From: Brachyspira intermedia PWS/A
GTDB lineage: Bacteria; Spirochaetota; Brachyspiria; Brachyspirales; Brachyspiraceae
Direction of reading: 5' to 3'
DNA length: 64,000 nt
NCBI RefSeq assembly: GCF_000223215.1
Contig: NC_017243.1
Coordinates: 2,232,001 to 2,296,000, forward strand
The first letter of the stretch is position 1. Every line of letters starts with the position of its first letter. The notes under the pieces were generated by a model. That model did no database searches and was not told the DNA's origin. It saw nothing but the letters and a program-made list of their open reading frames with translations. Of this stretch, positions 9,033 through 19,939 are shown in pieces. The translations under genes were made by a program, and so were the position numbers.

Positions 9033-10869
9033 TTATTTTTCTATACTAAAGAAATTAATAATCTCCTGTAAATGTCTAGCATCATCATATAATGACATAG
9101 AAGATGCTGTAGACTCTTCAACCAAAGCAGCATTTTCCTGAGTTAAAGTATCCATTTCTTGAACAGCTTTATTAACCTGAGCTACTCCTTCTTTTTGCTC
9201 AACGGCTGCCTCAGTAATACTCCTTATTGTATCAGCTGTTTCCTCTATTTGTTCTTTTATTCCCACAAATAATTGTTCCTGACTTCCTACTATCTGATTT
9301 GCTCTGTTAATTTTTTCATATACTTGATTAATTAACTCCGTTATATCTTTAGCTGAATCCTGACTGCTTTGTGCCAAACTTCTTACTTCACTTGCTACTA
9401 CTGCAAAACCTTTACCCTGATCTCCAGCACGAGCAGCCTCTACTGCAGCATTAAGTGCTAATATATTAGTTTGGAATGCTATTCCTTCTATAACTTTAAT
9501 GATATTTTTTATTTTTTCACTATCAGCATTAACTTCGCTTATACTTCTCACAGTTTCTTCAACTACTGATGCAGCATTTTCTATAGCTATTTTACAATCA
9601 TTCATCATTTCATTTCCTTTAACGGAATTATTGATAGATACAGTGATTGCAGCTGCGATCTCTTCCATAAATGATCCTGTTTCTTCAAGATTGCCTGCTG
9701 TACTTTCCGCTTTTTCTGCTAAATCTTTATTTCCAGTTGCAAGACTATTAGCAGCTTGCGCCATTCTACTAGATTCATTCAAAGAAGTTTCTATTATATC
9801 TATAAGTTTATATTTCATATTATGGAAAGATCTTGATAATTCACCAATCTCATCTTTTCTATTTACTTTTCTGCCATGCATAACAAGTCTGCCTTCTTCT
9901 ATTTCTTTTGCTTCTTCAACAACTATACGAAGAGGTTTTGTAATTCTTCTAGCATACATAAACATAAATATAACTAAAGCAATTATAGAAAGAACAGCAA
10001 CTAAAATACTTACAAAAACAGTAGTTCTTATCTGTTCAAATATTTCATCTTCATTCATAGCATAAGTTACTATCCAAGGCTGAACATCCATTTTCTTATA
10101 GTATCCTATTCTCAATATATTACCATTTTTATAACTGTAAGGACCTTCATCTAAAGCATTATTAAATATATTTTTATATGCTTCAGGTGCAGGTTTATTG
10201 ATATTAGCAGGATCCATATCCATAGTAACTATAAAATTCTCATTAACAGCAACTATTCTTCCTGTTCTTCCTAATCTAACTTTTGAAAAATAATTATCAT
10301 GTATAACTGAACCTTTAATGGTACTAACTAAATAACCTATTGTATTATTTGTGAAATCTGTAACTATAGATCCAACACCCAATGTTATTTCTCCTGAAAC
10401 TGGGGATTCTCTAGGACTTCCAAATGCAACTTTTTCTCCTGTTGAAAGTTTTCTCCATAAATCAGGTCTTATATCAGCCATATTTCTATTTCTTAAAGCT
10501 TCTGATGTAGTAAGTAAAACATTTCCATTTATATCTGTTAAATAAAGACTTTCTACATAGCTATTTTTTTCTATAAAATTAGTCATATCTCTTCCACTGT
10601 ATACACTATAAACATCATCTCTAAAAATCATATAGTTTCTAATATTAGCATCACTTGCATAAGAGTTTGCAAGCAACATTTGTGCTTCTGTTAAAGCATC
10701 CAATAAGTAAGCATATCCTTCTACTGTATTTCTAAATCCAACATTTATTGATTCTGTAATACCTTTACTTGAAAAACAACGAAATTACTAAGAGTACAAT
10801 TATTATTATGCTACTTATACAACTAATGGACAAAGGCATTTTAAACGCTAAACTATTTAATTTTTTCAT
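9033..10869 (-). pseudogene. Methyl-accepting chemotaxis protein (MCP2), frameshifted near the N-terminus
   Basis: The natural start is the ATG at 10867-10869 (MKKLNSLAFKMPLSIS, matching the MCP1 N-terminus). The frame is lost at an A-run at 10772-10776 (T-run in the gene), inside TM1. The other frame then continues [19 protein letters not shown], the exact counterpart of MCP1 SNKGITQSTDTGFKNTVEG. Adding two Ts restores a receptor of 612 residues. Sensor, HAMP and signalling domains are otherwise intact, and the tip ([19 protein letters not shown]) is identical to MCP1. The frame also opens at a TTG at 10703, but starting there would remove TM1. Sequencing undercall, phase variation and true decay are all possible. 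Confidence 0.85.
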
Positions 10870-11037
10870 AGTTAATAATTATTTATAGTATAGATTACAA
10901 TGTGATATATTCTATAATATAGTAAAAATTATCAATATTGTCAAATTATACAATATTACTATTATATATTATAAAATATAAAATACCATAGTAGCTATGA
11001 AATAAAAGTTATTTTTATAAAATAAGAAATATAATAA

Positions 11038-12873
11038 TTAATTTTTAAATCTAAAGTATGATATATTATTTGCTATATTTCCTGTTTTATTTAATATTTC
11101 TTTACTTGATAAAGCACTATCATTTGCAAGCAAGCTATTTCTTTGTGTTATATTACTAATAGAAGAAACACTTACATTAATCTGCTCTATGTTATCCTTT
11201 TCTTCTTCTGCTGCATTTGATATATTTACCAACGCATTGGAAACATCAGTTACTAAATTATTTATTTCATTTAATAATGATGAAGATTCAGCAACAGTTT
11301 CATATCCTAAATTTATTTTTTGAATTGTACTTTCAACTATAGATGTTATATCATCTGCTGCTTTAGAAGAAGTTTGAGCAAGATTTCTTACTTCACTAGC
11401 TACAACAGCAAAACCTTTACCCTGTTCTCCAGCTCTAGCTGCTTCAACTGCTGCATTAAGTGCTAAAATATTGGTTTGAAATGCTATTGATTGTATCATT
11501 TTAATGATTTCTGAAATTTGCTTGCTTGCATCCGATATTTCTTCCATATTTGATGAAGTTTTAGAAACGATTTCCACTCCTCTAATACTGCATTCCAATG
11601 CTTTTTTACTTACTTCTTTAGCATTATTTGTATTATTATAAGTATCAGCTATAGAAGATGAAAGAAATTGTATAGCACTTGCTAATTCATTAATTGAAGA
11701 TGCCTGATCAATAGTTTTATCAGATAAATCATTATTTCCTAAAGATATTTTCTCCATTTCGCTATTAATAGAATCTATATCCAATTTTAAATTATAAATC
11801 ACTGAACTAATATTTTTCTGCATATCATATATAGAAGATGATAAAGCATGAGCTATATTATTATGTTTTTTAGAATCATTCTCTTTAGTATCAAAATTAC
11901 CTAAAGCCATATTATCTATATTATGAATAGCTTCATTTAAAGTATCTGTAATAGGTATAGTAATAACAGTTACTAAAACAACTTCCAATCCTATAGATAA
12001 AATAATAACTAAAAATAAGTAAAAAGTTAATTTATATATATTATTTTTTAACTCTTTGTCATTTCCTTTAGCTACTATGTACCAAGGAAAACCTTTTATT
12101 TCTTTAATACCATACCATTGATCTTTATATATAGATACTGCACTTCCATTTATCATGTTATTTTTAACATCTGAAAATTCCGGCATATTAAAAGCAGAAT
12201 ATCTATCATTAAGCAAATAATCTTTATTGCTATGATTAAGGTATCTACCGTCAGATAATATTACAAAAAACTCATAACCTTTATCATTTTTTATTTTATT
12301 CATTATTTCTTCTATTTTAGAGAAATACACATCCAATGCAGCAACTCCTTTAACAACTGATGAATTTTTAACAGCAATTGCTAAAGTAATAACAGAAGAA
12401 GAAGTTGAAGCATCTGTATATGGTTCACTAACATAAACATCATTTGTATTTATAGAATTAACATACCAATCTCTAGTAGTTTGATCATAATCACTTGGTA
12501 TAGTATCAGGAATGGCAGTTACAAAAAATCCGCCATTAGCATAAGGAATATCTCCTCCAAAATAAACATCCACCAACTCACTATCTAATGATTTCATTTT
12601 ATAAACAGCCGACATCATATCATTTATTGTCATATCTGTTTCAAAAAAACTACTTACAGTCTTTAATTGAATTTTGTATTCTAATATCCAACCTGATATA
12701 TCTAATGAAGCATTATCCATAATATCATATATACTATACAAAAAATTTTCTCTATACTGATTATAATAAGTTATATATACAGGAACACAAATTAATACAA
12801 AAAATATGAAGTATGGAATGACAAATTTTAATATAATCCTACTTCTTCTGATTCTTTTCTCTGTCTTAAGCAT
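11038..12873 (-). CDS. Methyl-accepting chemotaxis protein (MCP3) with amino-acid-sensing dCache_1 domain
   Basis: A 611-residue receptor. The start at 12873 is chosen because AGGAG lies 7 bases upstream; the frame extends 13 codons further without a better site. TM1 is at about residues 13-37, a dCache sensor at about 40-285, TM2 at about 290-315, then HAMP and a signalling domain ([17 protein letters not shown]). The sensor carries Y129-xxxx-R134-x-W136-Y137, then Y152, D154 and D181. This is the published dCache_1AA amino-acid-binding signature, and the spacings match those of Pseudomonas PctA. An amino acid ligand is therefore likely; which one cannot be read from the sequence. Confidence 0.92.
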   Translation of the reverse strand: MLKTEKRIRRSRIILKFVIPYFIFFVLICVPVYITYYNQYRENFLYSIYDIMDNASLDISGWILEYKIQLKTVSSFFETDMTINDMMSAVYKMKSLDSELVDVYFGGDIPYANGGFFVTAIPDTIPSDYDQTTRDWYVNSINTNDVYVSEPYTDASTSSSVITLAIAVKNSSVVKGVAALDVYFSKIEEIMNKIKNDKGYEFFVILSDGRYLNHSNKDYLLNDRYSAFNMPEFSDVKNNMINGSAVSIYKDQWYGIKEIKGFPWYIVAKGNDKELKNNIYKLTFYLFLVIILSIGLEVVLVTVITIPITDTLNEAIHNIDNMALGNFDTKENDSKKHNNIAHALSSSIYDMQKNISSVIYNLKLDIDSINSEMEKISLGNNDLSDKTIDQASSINELASAIQFLSSSIADTYNNTNNAKEVSKKALECSIRGVEIVSKTSSNMEEISDASKQISEIIKMIQSIAFQTNILALNAAVEAARAGEQGKGFAVVASEVRNLAQTSSKAADDITSIVESTIQKINLGYETVAESSSLLNEINNLVTDVSNALVNISNAAEEEKDNIEQINVSVSSISNITQRNSLLANDSALSSKEILNKTGNIANNISYFRFKN

Positions 12874-13100
12874 ATCAAGACTCCTAAAATATATTAAAAA
12901 ATTGATATACATTATATAAAATAAAATATTATTGTCAATAAAAATTTATTTATTATATAATTACATTACTACTTTTAAAGTTAATTAATAATTATTTTTT
13001 ATCAATATTTTACAGTTTTAAGTTTTAATAATCATCATTTAAATGCTACAAATTCGATATAATTTGACTAATTATTTTTTTATTATAGAATATTTTTATT

Positions 13101-15689
13101 ATGGAAAAAATTATTAGAAGAATAGCATTAACTATAATATACACTTTGTTATTATCTATAATAGCAGTTTCAATTATATTCATACCAAAAGGATATAATT
13201 TTTATAAATACTGCAAAGAATATATCAATAAACCTTTTTCAGAAAATGAATTAAATATAAATGAAGAACGTGCTTTAAAAATATATGATAGAAACTTAAT
13301 ACTTATATCAACAATATTTCCAAAGCATGGAGGATTCTTTGAAGAAGTAAAATATAATGATTTATCAACAAATTTAATAAATGCTGTTGTAAGTGCTGAG
13401 GATAAAAATTTCTTTAATCATAACGGTATAGATTATAAAGCTATAATAAGAGCATTTTTATCAAATCTTATAAGCGGAAGAGTAGTATCAGGCGGAAGTA
13501 CTATAACTCAGCAGCTTGCTAAAAATATTATTCCTCGCGAAAGAACATATATAAATAAATTCTATGAAGCACTTGATGCAATAAGATTGGAAAGAAATCT
13601 CACAAAAGAACAAATAATTACAGAATATTTAAATAGAGTATTCTTTGGAAATAACTGTTATGGTGTAGGTGCTGCAAGCGATTTATACTTTCATAAAAAA
13701 GCAAAAGATTTAAATATCAATGAATCTGCAATGCTTGCTTCTATAATAAAATCCGGTACTAAATTTAATCCTTATAAATACGAAGAAAGATTAAAATCAA
13801 GAAGAATATATGTACTTGGAGAGATGAAGAATAATAACTTTATAACAGAAGAAAATTATAATCAATATACAAATGAAAAATTAAAAATTTTTGATGATAA
13901 AGAAAAATATACTTTCAAAGCTCCTCACTTCACAATGTATGCAAAAGAATCATTAGAGCAATTAAAATATACCGGAGTAATTGAATTAAGAACAACATTA
14001 GATTATAAAATGCAAAAGGAAGCTGTTTTAGTTATAAGCAATTCAAGTCAGTCGCTTCATACTTTCAATGTAAGAAATATATCATGTGTAATACTTAATG
14101 CCAAAACAGGCGAAGTTCTTTCAATGATAGGTTCTATGGATTACTTTGATGCTGAAACTCATGGTGCTGTTAATGGAGCTACTGCATTAAGACAAGCAGG
14201 AAGTACTTTAAAACCTTTTATGTATGCATATTTATTTGATAAAGGAGAATCCCCTGCTTCGGTTATAGCTGATATTAAAACTCATATAAATTCACCAGGC
14301 GGAGATTATATACCGGAAAATTTCGATCATAAATACAGAGGACCTGTTACCATAAGAGATGCATTAGCTAATTCACTTAATATACCTGCTGTTAAATGGC
14401 TGGCAAGATACAGTATAAAAGATTTTCAAAATATACTTTTAAAATCCGGATTAAGTTCTATAGATAAAAATCCTGATTATTATGGTTATTCTTTGGTTTT
14501 GGGAAGTGCTGAAGTACGTTTAGTTGATTTAGCTTCAGCATATACAATATTTCCAAATTCAGGAACATTTATAAATAATTATTCTATAACTTCATTAAAA
14601 AAAGCTAATGGAGAAGTTATTACTCTACCTAAAAAAACTACAAGAAAAGTAATATCTGAAGAAAGTGCATATTTAATAACAAGCATACTATCAGACAGAA
14701 ATGCCAGAATGGGTTCATTTAGAAGCTATAAAGGAATAGTTTATCCATTTTCTATAGCTATAAAAACAGGTACTTCAAAAGGTTCAAGAGATGCTTGGGC
14801 TATAGGATATACAAAAGATTATATAGTTGGCATTTGGCTTGGTGATTTTGCAGGAAGCGAGATGATAAATATAACTGGTGGTAATGGAGCTGTTCCTATA
14901 CTTTATGATTTATTTACTATGCTTAATAAAAGTCAGAAAGAAACTAAATGGAATAAGCCTGATACTATAGTAAAAAGAGAAATCTGTCTTATAAGCGGAA
15001 AACTTAGAGGAGAGTTCTGTAAAGAAACAAGAATGGAAGAGTTTTCTCATATAAATGTGCCAAAAGAAGAATGCGATGTACATAATCTATATATAAAAAC
15101 AAATTATGACGGTTCAATTAGTGAAAAAGTATTTGTAAACCTTCCAAGTGAATATAATGGCTGGATTAGAGAACAGCAAATAGAACGCCCTACTTCAGAA
15201 TGGACAAAAGTTAATAACATATATGCATACAATAGAATGAAAAATACTATCAATAATCAAAATAGCGGTTTAGAAACTCATACTGATAGTACAACAGAAA
15301 ATATTAATAATGCAGAAAATACTTTTGTATATGATTCAGCTGAAAGACCCCAAATGAATTTAAATGCTGTTCCTTATGCCTCACCTGAAAGAACTATAAA
15401 TATAAAAGAACGTCTATCAATAAAAGAGCCTACAGACAACTCTGTATATAAAATAGATTCTACACTTCCTATAGAATATCAAAATATATTCATATCTTCA
15501 TACATACCTAAAAATGTTGTAAGTGCTAATCTATACTGTAATAAAGAAATAATAGCAAATATTGATGATTTAAAAAAACAATACATAAGATGGAATTTGA
15601 AACATGGTGATTACATTTTTTATATAGAAGCAAAAACGGAAGAAGGAGAAACTATAAAAAGTTCGCCTGTTAAAATATATGTACAGTAA
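13101..15689 (+). CDS. pbpC: Penicillin-binding protein 1C
   Basis: An 862-residue bifunctional class A PBP of the 1C type. An N-terminal membrane anchor is at about residues 8-28. The GT51 glycosyltransferase domain includes SAEDKNFFNHNGID and GGSTITQQLAKN. The transpeptidase has SxxK at S368-K371 (STLK) and KTGTS at 555-559. A C-terminal BiPBP_C-type beta domain follows, with paired cysteines in the linker (CLISGKLRGEFC). It polymerises and cross-links peptidoglycan at the inner membrane. It is divergent from MCP3, and the FecR-domain gene follows after 78 bp. No clear Shine-Dalgarno sequence precedes the ATG. Confidence 0.93.
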   Translation: MEKIIRRIALTIIYTLLLSIIAVSIIFIPKGYNFYKYCKEYINKPFSENELNINEERALKIYDRNLILISTIFPKHGGFFEEVKYNDLSTNLINAVVSAEDKNFFNHNGIDYKAIIRAFLSNLISGRVVSGGSTITQQLAKNIIPRERTYINKFYEALDAIRLERNLTKEQIITEYLNRVFFGNNCYGVGAASDLYFHKKAKDLNINESAMLASIIKSGTKFNPYKYEERLKSRRIYVLGEMKNNNFITEENYNQYTNEKLKIFDDKEKYTFKAPHFTMYAKESLEQLKYTGVIELRTTLDYKMQKEAVLVISNSSQSLHTFNVRNISCVILNAKTGEVLSMIGSMDYFDAETHGAVNGATALRQAGSTLKPFMYAYLFDKGESPASVIADIKTHINSPGGDYIPENFDHKYRGPVTIRDALANSLNIPAVKWLARYSIKDFQNILLKSGLSSIDKNPDYYGYSLVLGSAEVRLVDLASAYTIFPNSGTFINNYSITSLKKANGEVITLPKKTTRKVISEESAYLITSILSDRNARMGSFRSYKGIVYPFSIAIKTGTSKGSRDAWAIGYTKDYIVGIWLGDFAGSEMINITGGNGAVPILYDLFTMLNKSQKETKWNKPDTIVKREICLISGKLRGEFCKETRMEEFSHINVPKEECDVHNLYIKTNYDGSISEKVFVNLPSEYNGWIREQQIERPTSEWTKVNNIYAYNRMKNTINNQNSGLETHTDSTTENINNAENTFVYDSAERPQMNLNAVPYASPERTINIKERLSIKEPTDNSVYKIDSTLPIEYQNIFISSYIPKNVVSANLYCNKEIIANIDDLKKQYIRWNLKHGDYIFYIEAKTEEGETIKSSPVKIYVQ

Positions 15690-15767
15690 AAAAAACAGTA
15701 TTGAATAATTTTTATAATACCGATAATATTAATAATATAATATGTAATTTTATATGGAGTTTTATTT

Positions 15768-16523
15768 ATGTTGAATAAAAAAATTATTTCTATATTGTTA
15801 ATGCTTTCTATAGCTTTTAGTTTGCAGTCAGCTTATAAAACAAATCAATATATGAAAGTAGTAGATGTAAAAGGAAAAGTAAAAATATCTTCTCAAAAGG
15901 CTATAGTAAAACCTGCACAAAACGGCGATTTATTATTCAGCAAAGATAATATTTCTACAGAAGCAAATTCTTCTCTCACTTCATATTTAGAGAGCAATAA
16001 TATATTCAAAGTTAAAGGAAACTCATCATTAAATATTGATGAATCTTATGATAAAGCAGGTAATACAAAATTGCATTTAAATAAAGGTGATTTTTTAATA
16101 GCAGCTTCATCTAATGCTAAACCGGATTCTATTATAATTTCTACTTCAAATGCTAATATTAAAGTATCAGGAGTAGCTGCTGTAACATATAATGATGGAA
16201 ATACAAAAGCACAATTCTTATATGGAGATGGTGAAGTAAATGGCACTAAAGTTGATCAATTTATGGAAGCTAATATAGATAATTCCAATAAAATATCTAT
16301 AAAAAATATAGAATTAAATCAGGATTTAACTAATACTATAAATGAAATAGCTTCAATGCCTTATGTTGAAACTGTTGTTCCTGAAAAAATAGATATTAAT
16401 GATATAAAAAATCAAGTAAGTACTGAAACTAATACAGTAGCAGAAATTACATCTATAGATTATGTAGGCAATACTAATGAAAACAGAACTACATTTGTAA
16501 TTACTAATGAAATAAGAAAATAA
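15768..16523 (+). CDS. FecR-domain exported protein
   Basis: A 251-residue protein with an N-terminal signal peptide (MLNKKIISILLMLSIAFSLQS). A FecR-like beta domain at about residues 30-160 includes VKGNSSLNIDES and GDFLIAASSN, with a low-complexity tail. GGAG lies just upstream of the ATG. FecR domains of this kind occur in exported spirochaete proteins that are not iron regulators; no TonB receptor or sigma factor is nearby. It may bind cell-wall material, given its position behind pbpC, but that is inference. Confidence 0.75.
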   Translation: MLNKKIISILLMLSIAFSLQSAYKTNQYMKVVDVKGKVKISSQKAIVKPAQNGDLLFSKDNISTEANSSLTSYLESNNIFKVKGNSSLNIDESYDKAGNTKLHLNKGDFLIAASSNAKPDSIIISTSNANIKVSGVAAVTYNDGNTKAQFLYGDGEVNGTKVDQFMEANIDNSNKISIKNIELNQDLTNTINEIASMPYVETVVPEKIDINDIKNQVSTETNTVAEITSIDYVGNTNENRTTFVITNEIRK

Positions 16524-16603
16524 TTAGGAATAAAATTATCATAATATAAAAATATATAATATTAGATATAAAATTCCGATATACTAAATGAAATATTTAA
16601 AGA

Positions 16604-17800
16604 GTGAGAAAATTGAGCAGTAAAACAACAGAATTTTATAAAACATTCACACATTGCATTCCTTCAGATAAAGAGATAGCCAAAAAAGAAGAAGAAATAT
16701 TAGAAAATATAATAAATATGTCTACTAAAGAAGTTACAGCTTATATAAGGCAGTATATAATAAAATTAACTTATTACCGTAAAAACTTTTTGGATGTAGA
16801 AACTGCAGAACTTATATCTAAAATGCTTTTGGAAATAAGCTTCGTGTTAAGAATACAATATCTTGATTATTTAAAAAATAAAGAAAATAATACATTAAAC
16901 AACGATGATTATGATATAAATAACTTATCTAAAATACTGCAGCTTCTAATATCAGAAATAGCTATGATAATATCTGTAAAAGAATATGAAACAAATAATA
17001 TGTTTAATAATTTTGATGCTCTAAAATCTGATACTACAATAGGACATAGTATTAGAATATTTATAATGATAATTGAAGCAGTAAATTTCTTTAATAAGAA
17101 ACTTAATCAAGGTGCTGCCAATAAAATGAGAATTGATTTTAAAAAAACATATTATAAATACTCAGAAAAAATATATCAAAGATATAATCTAATCAATGAG
17201 ATAAATACATTAGATTCAAATGTAAAATTAGGCGTAAGAAAGATAGAAAATAACACTATCTCAGAAATTGCTATAGGTGTATTAATGCATGATATTTCTT
17301 TGGATAAAGAAAAAGATTATATACCTATACCAAGCGAAGAAAAAGATAATCATTCTATAAAAGACTATGGTTTTGCTAAATATTTTATGAGAGGTAATGA
17401 AGGTGTTGCTTTGACTGTGTCTTTACATCATGAATATTATAGTCATGGCTACGGACTTTTTACAGAACTATATAAAGCAGTATTAAGAAGAAACCCTAAT
17501 CATAAAATAGAATATATAGTATCTTATGATTATAAAGATATATTAACATTGCAAAGCCTTACATATCTTCCTGCAAAAATGCTTGAAGTAATTGATATTT
17601 ATGATACTCTCACAAAAAATATGAAAAAAACTCCAAAAGAAGCTATTTTATTTATGACAGAAAATTTCTTGGAAAAAGATATAATGCTTGATCCTATAAT
17701 GACTGATGTATTCATAGAATATCTAAAAGAAGTAAAAAAATCAAACTATAATAAATTAAAAATAACTTTTAATAGTTTCCTTTATACCTTCTTTATCTAA
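16604..17800 (+). CDS. Divergent HD-GYP-like domain protein
   Basis: About 398 residues with no ATG start: GTG at 16604 or TTG at 16613, the latter being better placed behind AGAGTGAG. The C-terminal half resembles an HD-GYP phosphodiesterase: H148 in GHSIRIF, H229-D230, H275-H276, then HGYG where the GYP motif should be, and the conserved tail AKMLEVIDIYDTLT. The missing proline and altered motif suggest weak or changed cyclic-di-GMP activity. The N-terminal 140 residues are helical with no recognised domain. Its last 45 bp overlap the 3' end of dxs on the other strand. Confidence 0.65.
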   Translation: MRKLSSKTTEFYKTFTHCIPSDKEIAKKEEEILENIINMSTKEVTAYIRQYIIKLTYYRKNFLDVETAELISKMLLEISFVLRIQYLDYLKNKENNTLNNDDYDINNLSKILQLLISEIAMIISVKEYETNNMFNNFDALKSDTTIGHSIRIFIMIIEAVNFFNKKLNQGAANKMRIDFKKTYYKYSEKIYQRYNLINEINTLDSNVKLGVRKIENNTISEIAIGVLMHDISLDKEKDYIPIPSEEKDNHSIKDYGFAKYFMRGNEGVALTVSLHHEYYSHGYGLFTELYKAVLRRNPNHKIEYIVSYDYKDILTLQSLTYLPAKMLEVIDIYDTLTKNMKKTPKEAILFMTENFLEKDIMLDPIMTDVFIEYLKEVKKSNYNKLKITFNSFLYTFFI

Positions 17801-19609
17801 TTTATAAATTTTTAAAAGCTCATTTCTAGTGGCAACTTCAAAAAATTTATCCGGTAAAGCATGAACTTTTACATTTTTATATATTTCATTATCAGACATT
17901 AATTCTAATATTGCACTTCCAATACCGCCATTTTTTATACTTTCTTCTATTATTAAAATTTTATCTGCTTTTCTAATCATATTTAAAATAGTTTCTTCAT
18001 CGAGAGGCTTTAAAGTAGAAAGATTTATTATTGAACAGTCAAAATTAATTTCATCAACAGCATCAACTATATCAATAAGCGTAGGACCATAACTTATTAT
18101 AAGATTTTTTTCTTTATTAGATTCTCTTATAATATGAGCTTTTCCTATCTCAAAATTATCAGATACAATATTCGCCTTTAATTCTCTTACAGCTGATTTA
18201 TTATATCTCATAACCGTAGGACCTCTATATTCTACAGATTTTTGTACCATATCCCTAAAATCTTTTTCTCCAACCGGAGCCATAATTGTAATATTAGGTA
18301 TGATTCTTAAAAAAGATACATCAAATACACCCTGATGAGTATCTCCGTCTTCTGGAACAAGTCCTGCCCTATCTATCATAAGCTTAACATTAGCATTCAT
18401 TATACCAATATCATGTATAACCTGATCATATCCTCTTTGAAGGAATGTAGAATACAAACATACAAAAGGTATTATACCATTTTCAGAAAGCCCCACAGCA
18501 AAAGTAATAGCATGCTGTTCTGCTATACCGACATCAAAGAATCTATCTTTAAAAAGTTTTGCATATTCAGTTAAACCTGTACCTGATTCCATAGCAGCAG
18601 TTATAGCAACAATATTTTTATTTTCTTCGGCTGCTTTTATTATGCATTCTCCAGCTAAATTAGAGAAAGTTTTTGAAGAAGATTTATTTTTTAATTCTCC
18701 TGTTTCTATATCAAAAGGTCCTATACCATGAAATTTAGAAGGATTTTCTTCTGCTATTTTATATCCTTTACCTTTAATAGTATTAACCTGAACTAATCTA
18801 GGTCCTCTTATTGATTTTGCTTTCTGAAAAGTACTAATTAAATCTTCAAAACTATGACCATCAACAGGACCGAAATATTTAAATCCCATTTCTCTGAAAG
18901 CAATTCCAGGAGCTACAAAAGTTCTAATAGCACCTTTTCCTCTATCTATAAATTCATTAGCAATATCTCCAAAAGGCAAAGTTGACACAAGATCCCTCAC
19001 CTTCTCTGATGCTTCCTGAACTAAACTGTCATTTAATGTAGTATTTAAAAATTTTGATATAGCACCTATATTTTTACCTATAGACATTTCATTATTGTTC
19101 AAAACAATTATTATATCAGTATTTGTATTTGCAATATTATTCATAGCTTCTAAAGCCATTCCGCCTGTCATAGCACCATCCCCAATAATAGCTATAACTT
19201 CGCCTCTAAGTCCTAAAATCTCCTTTGAACATGCTAATCCGTAAGCAAATGATAATGAAGTAGATGAATGTCCTGTTTCTTCAATGTCATGTTCCGATTC
19301 CATTCTTTTAGGAAAGCCTGATATACCACCGTAAGTTCTTAAAGTGTTAAATTTATCTTTTCTTCCTGTGAGAATTTTATGAGTATATGACTGATGCCCA
19401 ACATCAAATATAAAAGCATCTTTAGGAGAATCAAATAAATAATGCAGTACCAAAGTTAAATCTACAACTCCTAAATTACTACCCAAATGTCCGCCTGTAT
19501 TAGATACATTATTTATTAAAAACTCTCTTATCTCTGAAGCTAATAATTTTAATTGTTCTATATCTAAATTTTTTATATCTGAAGGAGTATTGATAGATTC
19601 TAAGTACAT
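17756..19609 (-). CDS. dxs: 1-deoxy-D-xylulose-5-phosphate synthase
   Basis: A 617-residue thiamine-diphosphate enzyme that condenses pyruvate with glyceraldehyde-3-phosphate, the first step of the MEP isoprenoid pathway. Visible motifs are GHLGSNLG, DVGHQSYTHKILTGR, the ThDP motif GDGAMTGGMALEAMNN, the transketolase pyrimidine-binding segment and EDGDTHQGVFD. The start at 19609 (MYLESINTPS) is supported by AGGG 6 bases upstream; the frame opens 14 codons earlier without support. Convergent with the HD-GYP-like gene with a 45-bp overlap. Confidence 0.94.
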   Translation of the reverse strand: MYLESINTPSDIKNLDIEQLKLLASEIREFLINNVSNTGGHLGSNLGVVDLTLVLHYLFDSPKDAFIFDVGHQSYTHKILTGRKDKFNTLRTYGGISGFPKRMESEHDIEETGHSSTSLSFAYGLACSKEILGLRGEVIAIIGDGAMTGGMALEAMNNIANTNTDIIIVLNNNEMSIGKNIGAISKFLNTTLNDSLVQEASEKVRDLVSTLPFGDIANEFIDRGKGAIRTFVAPGIAFREMGFKYFGPVDGHSFEDLISTFQKAKSIRGPRLVQVNTIKGKGYKIAEENPSKFHGIGPFDIETGELKNKSSSKTFSNLAGECIIKAAEENKNIVAITAAMESGTGLTEYAKLFKDRFFDVGIAEQHAITFAVGLSENGIIPFVCLYSTFLQRGYDQVIHDIGIMNANVKLMIDRAGLVPEDGDTHQGVFDVSFLRIIPNITIMAPVGEKDFRDMVQKSVEYRGPTVMRYNKSAVRELKANIVSDNFEIGKAHIIRESNKEKNLIISYGPTLIDIVDAVDEINFDCSIINLSTLKPLDEETILNMIRKADKILIIEESIKNGGIGSAILELMSDNEIYKNVKVHALPDKFFEVATRNELLKIYKLDKEGIKETIKSYF

Positions 19610-19701
19610 ACACAACCCTATAATTAAACTTATAAATTTAATTATAACCATAAAACATTTTATTTCAATATATTAAAAATATATAAATGATAAATTTATA
19701 C

Positions 19702-19729
19702 TTGCTTTTTTTAATATACATGATACAAT
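19702..19729 (+). promoter_or_regulatory. Promoter of the pyr leader-pyrBC operon
   Basis: TTGCTT at 19702-19707 and TACAAT at 19724-19729 with a 16-bp spacer give a sigma-70-type promoter. Transcription would start near 19736, about 25 bases before the leader peptide ATG and about 200 bases before pyrB. Predicted from sequence only. Confidence 0.6.
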
Positions 19730-19759
19730 CCTTCCAATTTATAAAGAACGGGATAAAAA

Positions 19760-19918
19760 ATGAAAAACATATTTCTTAAATCCAAGATATTTTTTTATTT
19801 GCAAACCTATTCTATTTATTTAAATTTACTAAGTTGGAATTTTTTAAAAGGGAATAAAGTTGTTATCTTTAACAATTTTATTCCTTTTTTTATGCCAATT
19901 TTCAATAAAAACAATTAA
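19760..19918 (+). CDS. Putative pyr leader peptide (pyrL-like), 52 residues
   Basis: An ATG-started ORF (MKNIFLKSKIFFYLQTY...) ends 21 bp before the pyrB ATG. Its coding strand is rich in T runs (T7 at 19790-19796, T6 at 19841-19846). Codons from about 31 to 44 are the arms and U-run of an intrinsic terminator. This is the architecture of the enterobacterial pyrBI leader. There, at low UTP, RNA polymerase pauses on U-rich RNA, the following ribosome catches up and melts the attenuator hairpin, and pyrB is transcribed. The peptide itself need not have a function. I see no known family for the peptide sequence. Confidence 0.6.
   Translation: MKNIFLKSKIFFYLQTYSIYLNLLSWNFLKGNKVVIFNNFIPFFMPIFNKNN
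19850..19891 (+). terminator. Intrinsic terminator in the pyrB leader (candidate attenuator)
   Basis: Arms GGAATAAAGTTGTTA (19851-19865) and TAACAATTTTATTCC (19870-19884) pair over 15 bp with one G-U, around the 4-base loop TCTT. Seven Ts follow at 19885-19891. It lies wholly inside the leader ORF and about 50 bp before pyrB, so without antitermination it should block pyrBC transcription. Confidence 0.8.
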
Positions 19919-19939
19919 CTATTTTTTAAGGGAGAAATA

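Noticed and set aside
9033-10703. MCP2 as an intact 556-residue protein
   Set aside because: The first codon of that frame is TTG inside the conserved region. The true N-terminus with TM1 is present upstream in another frame.
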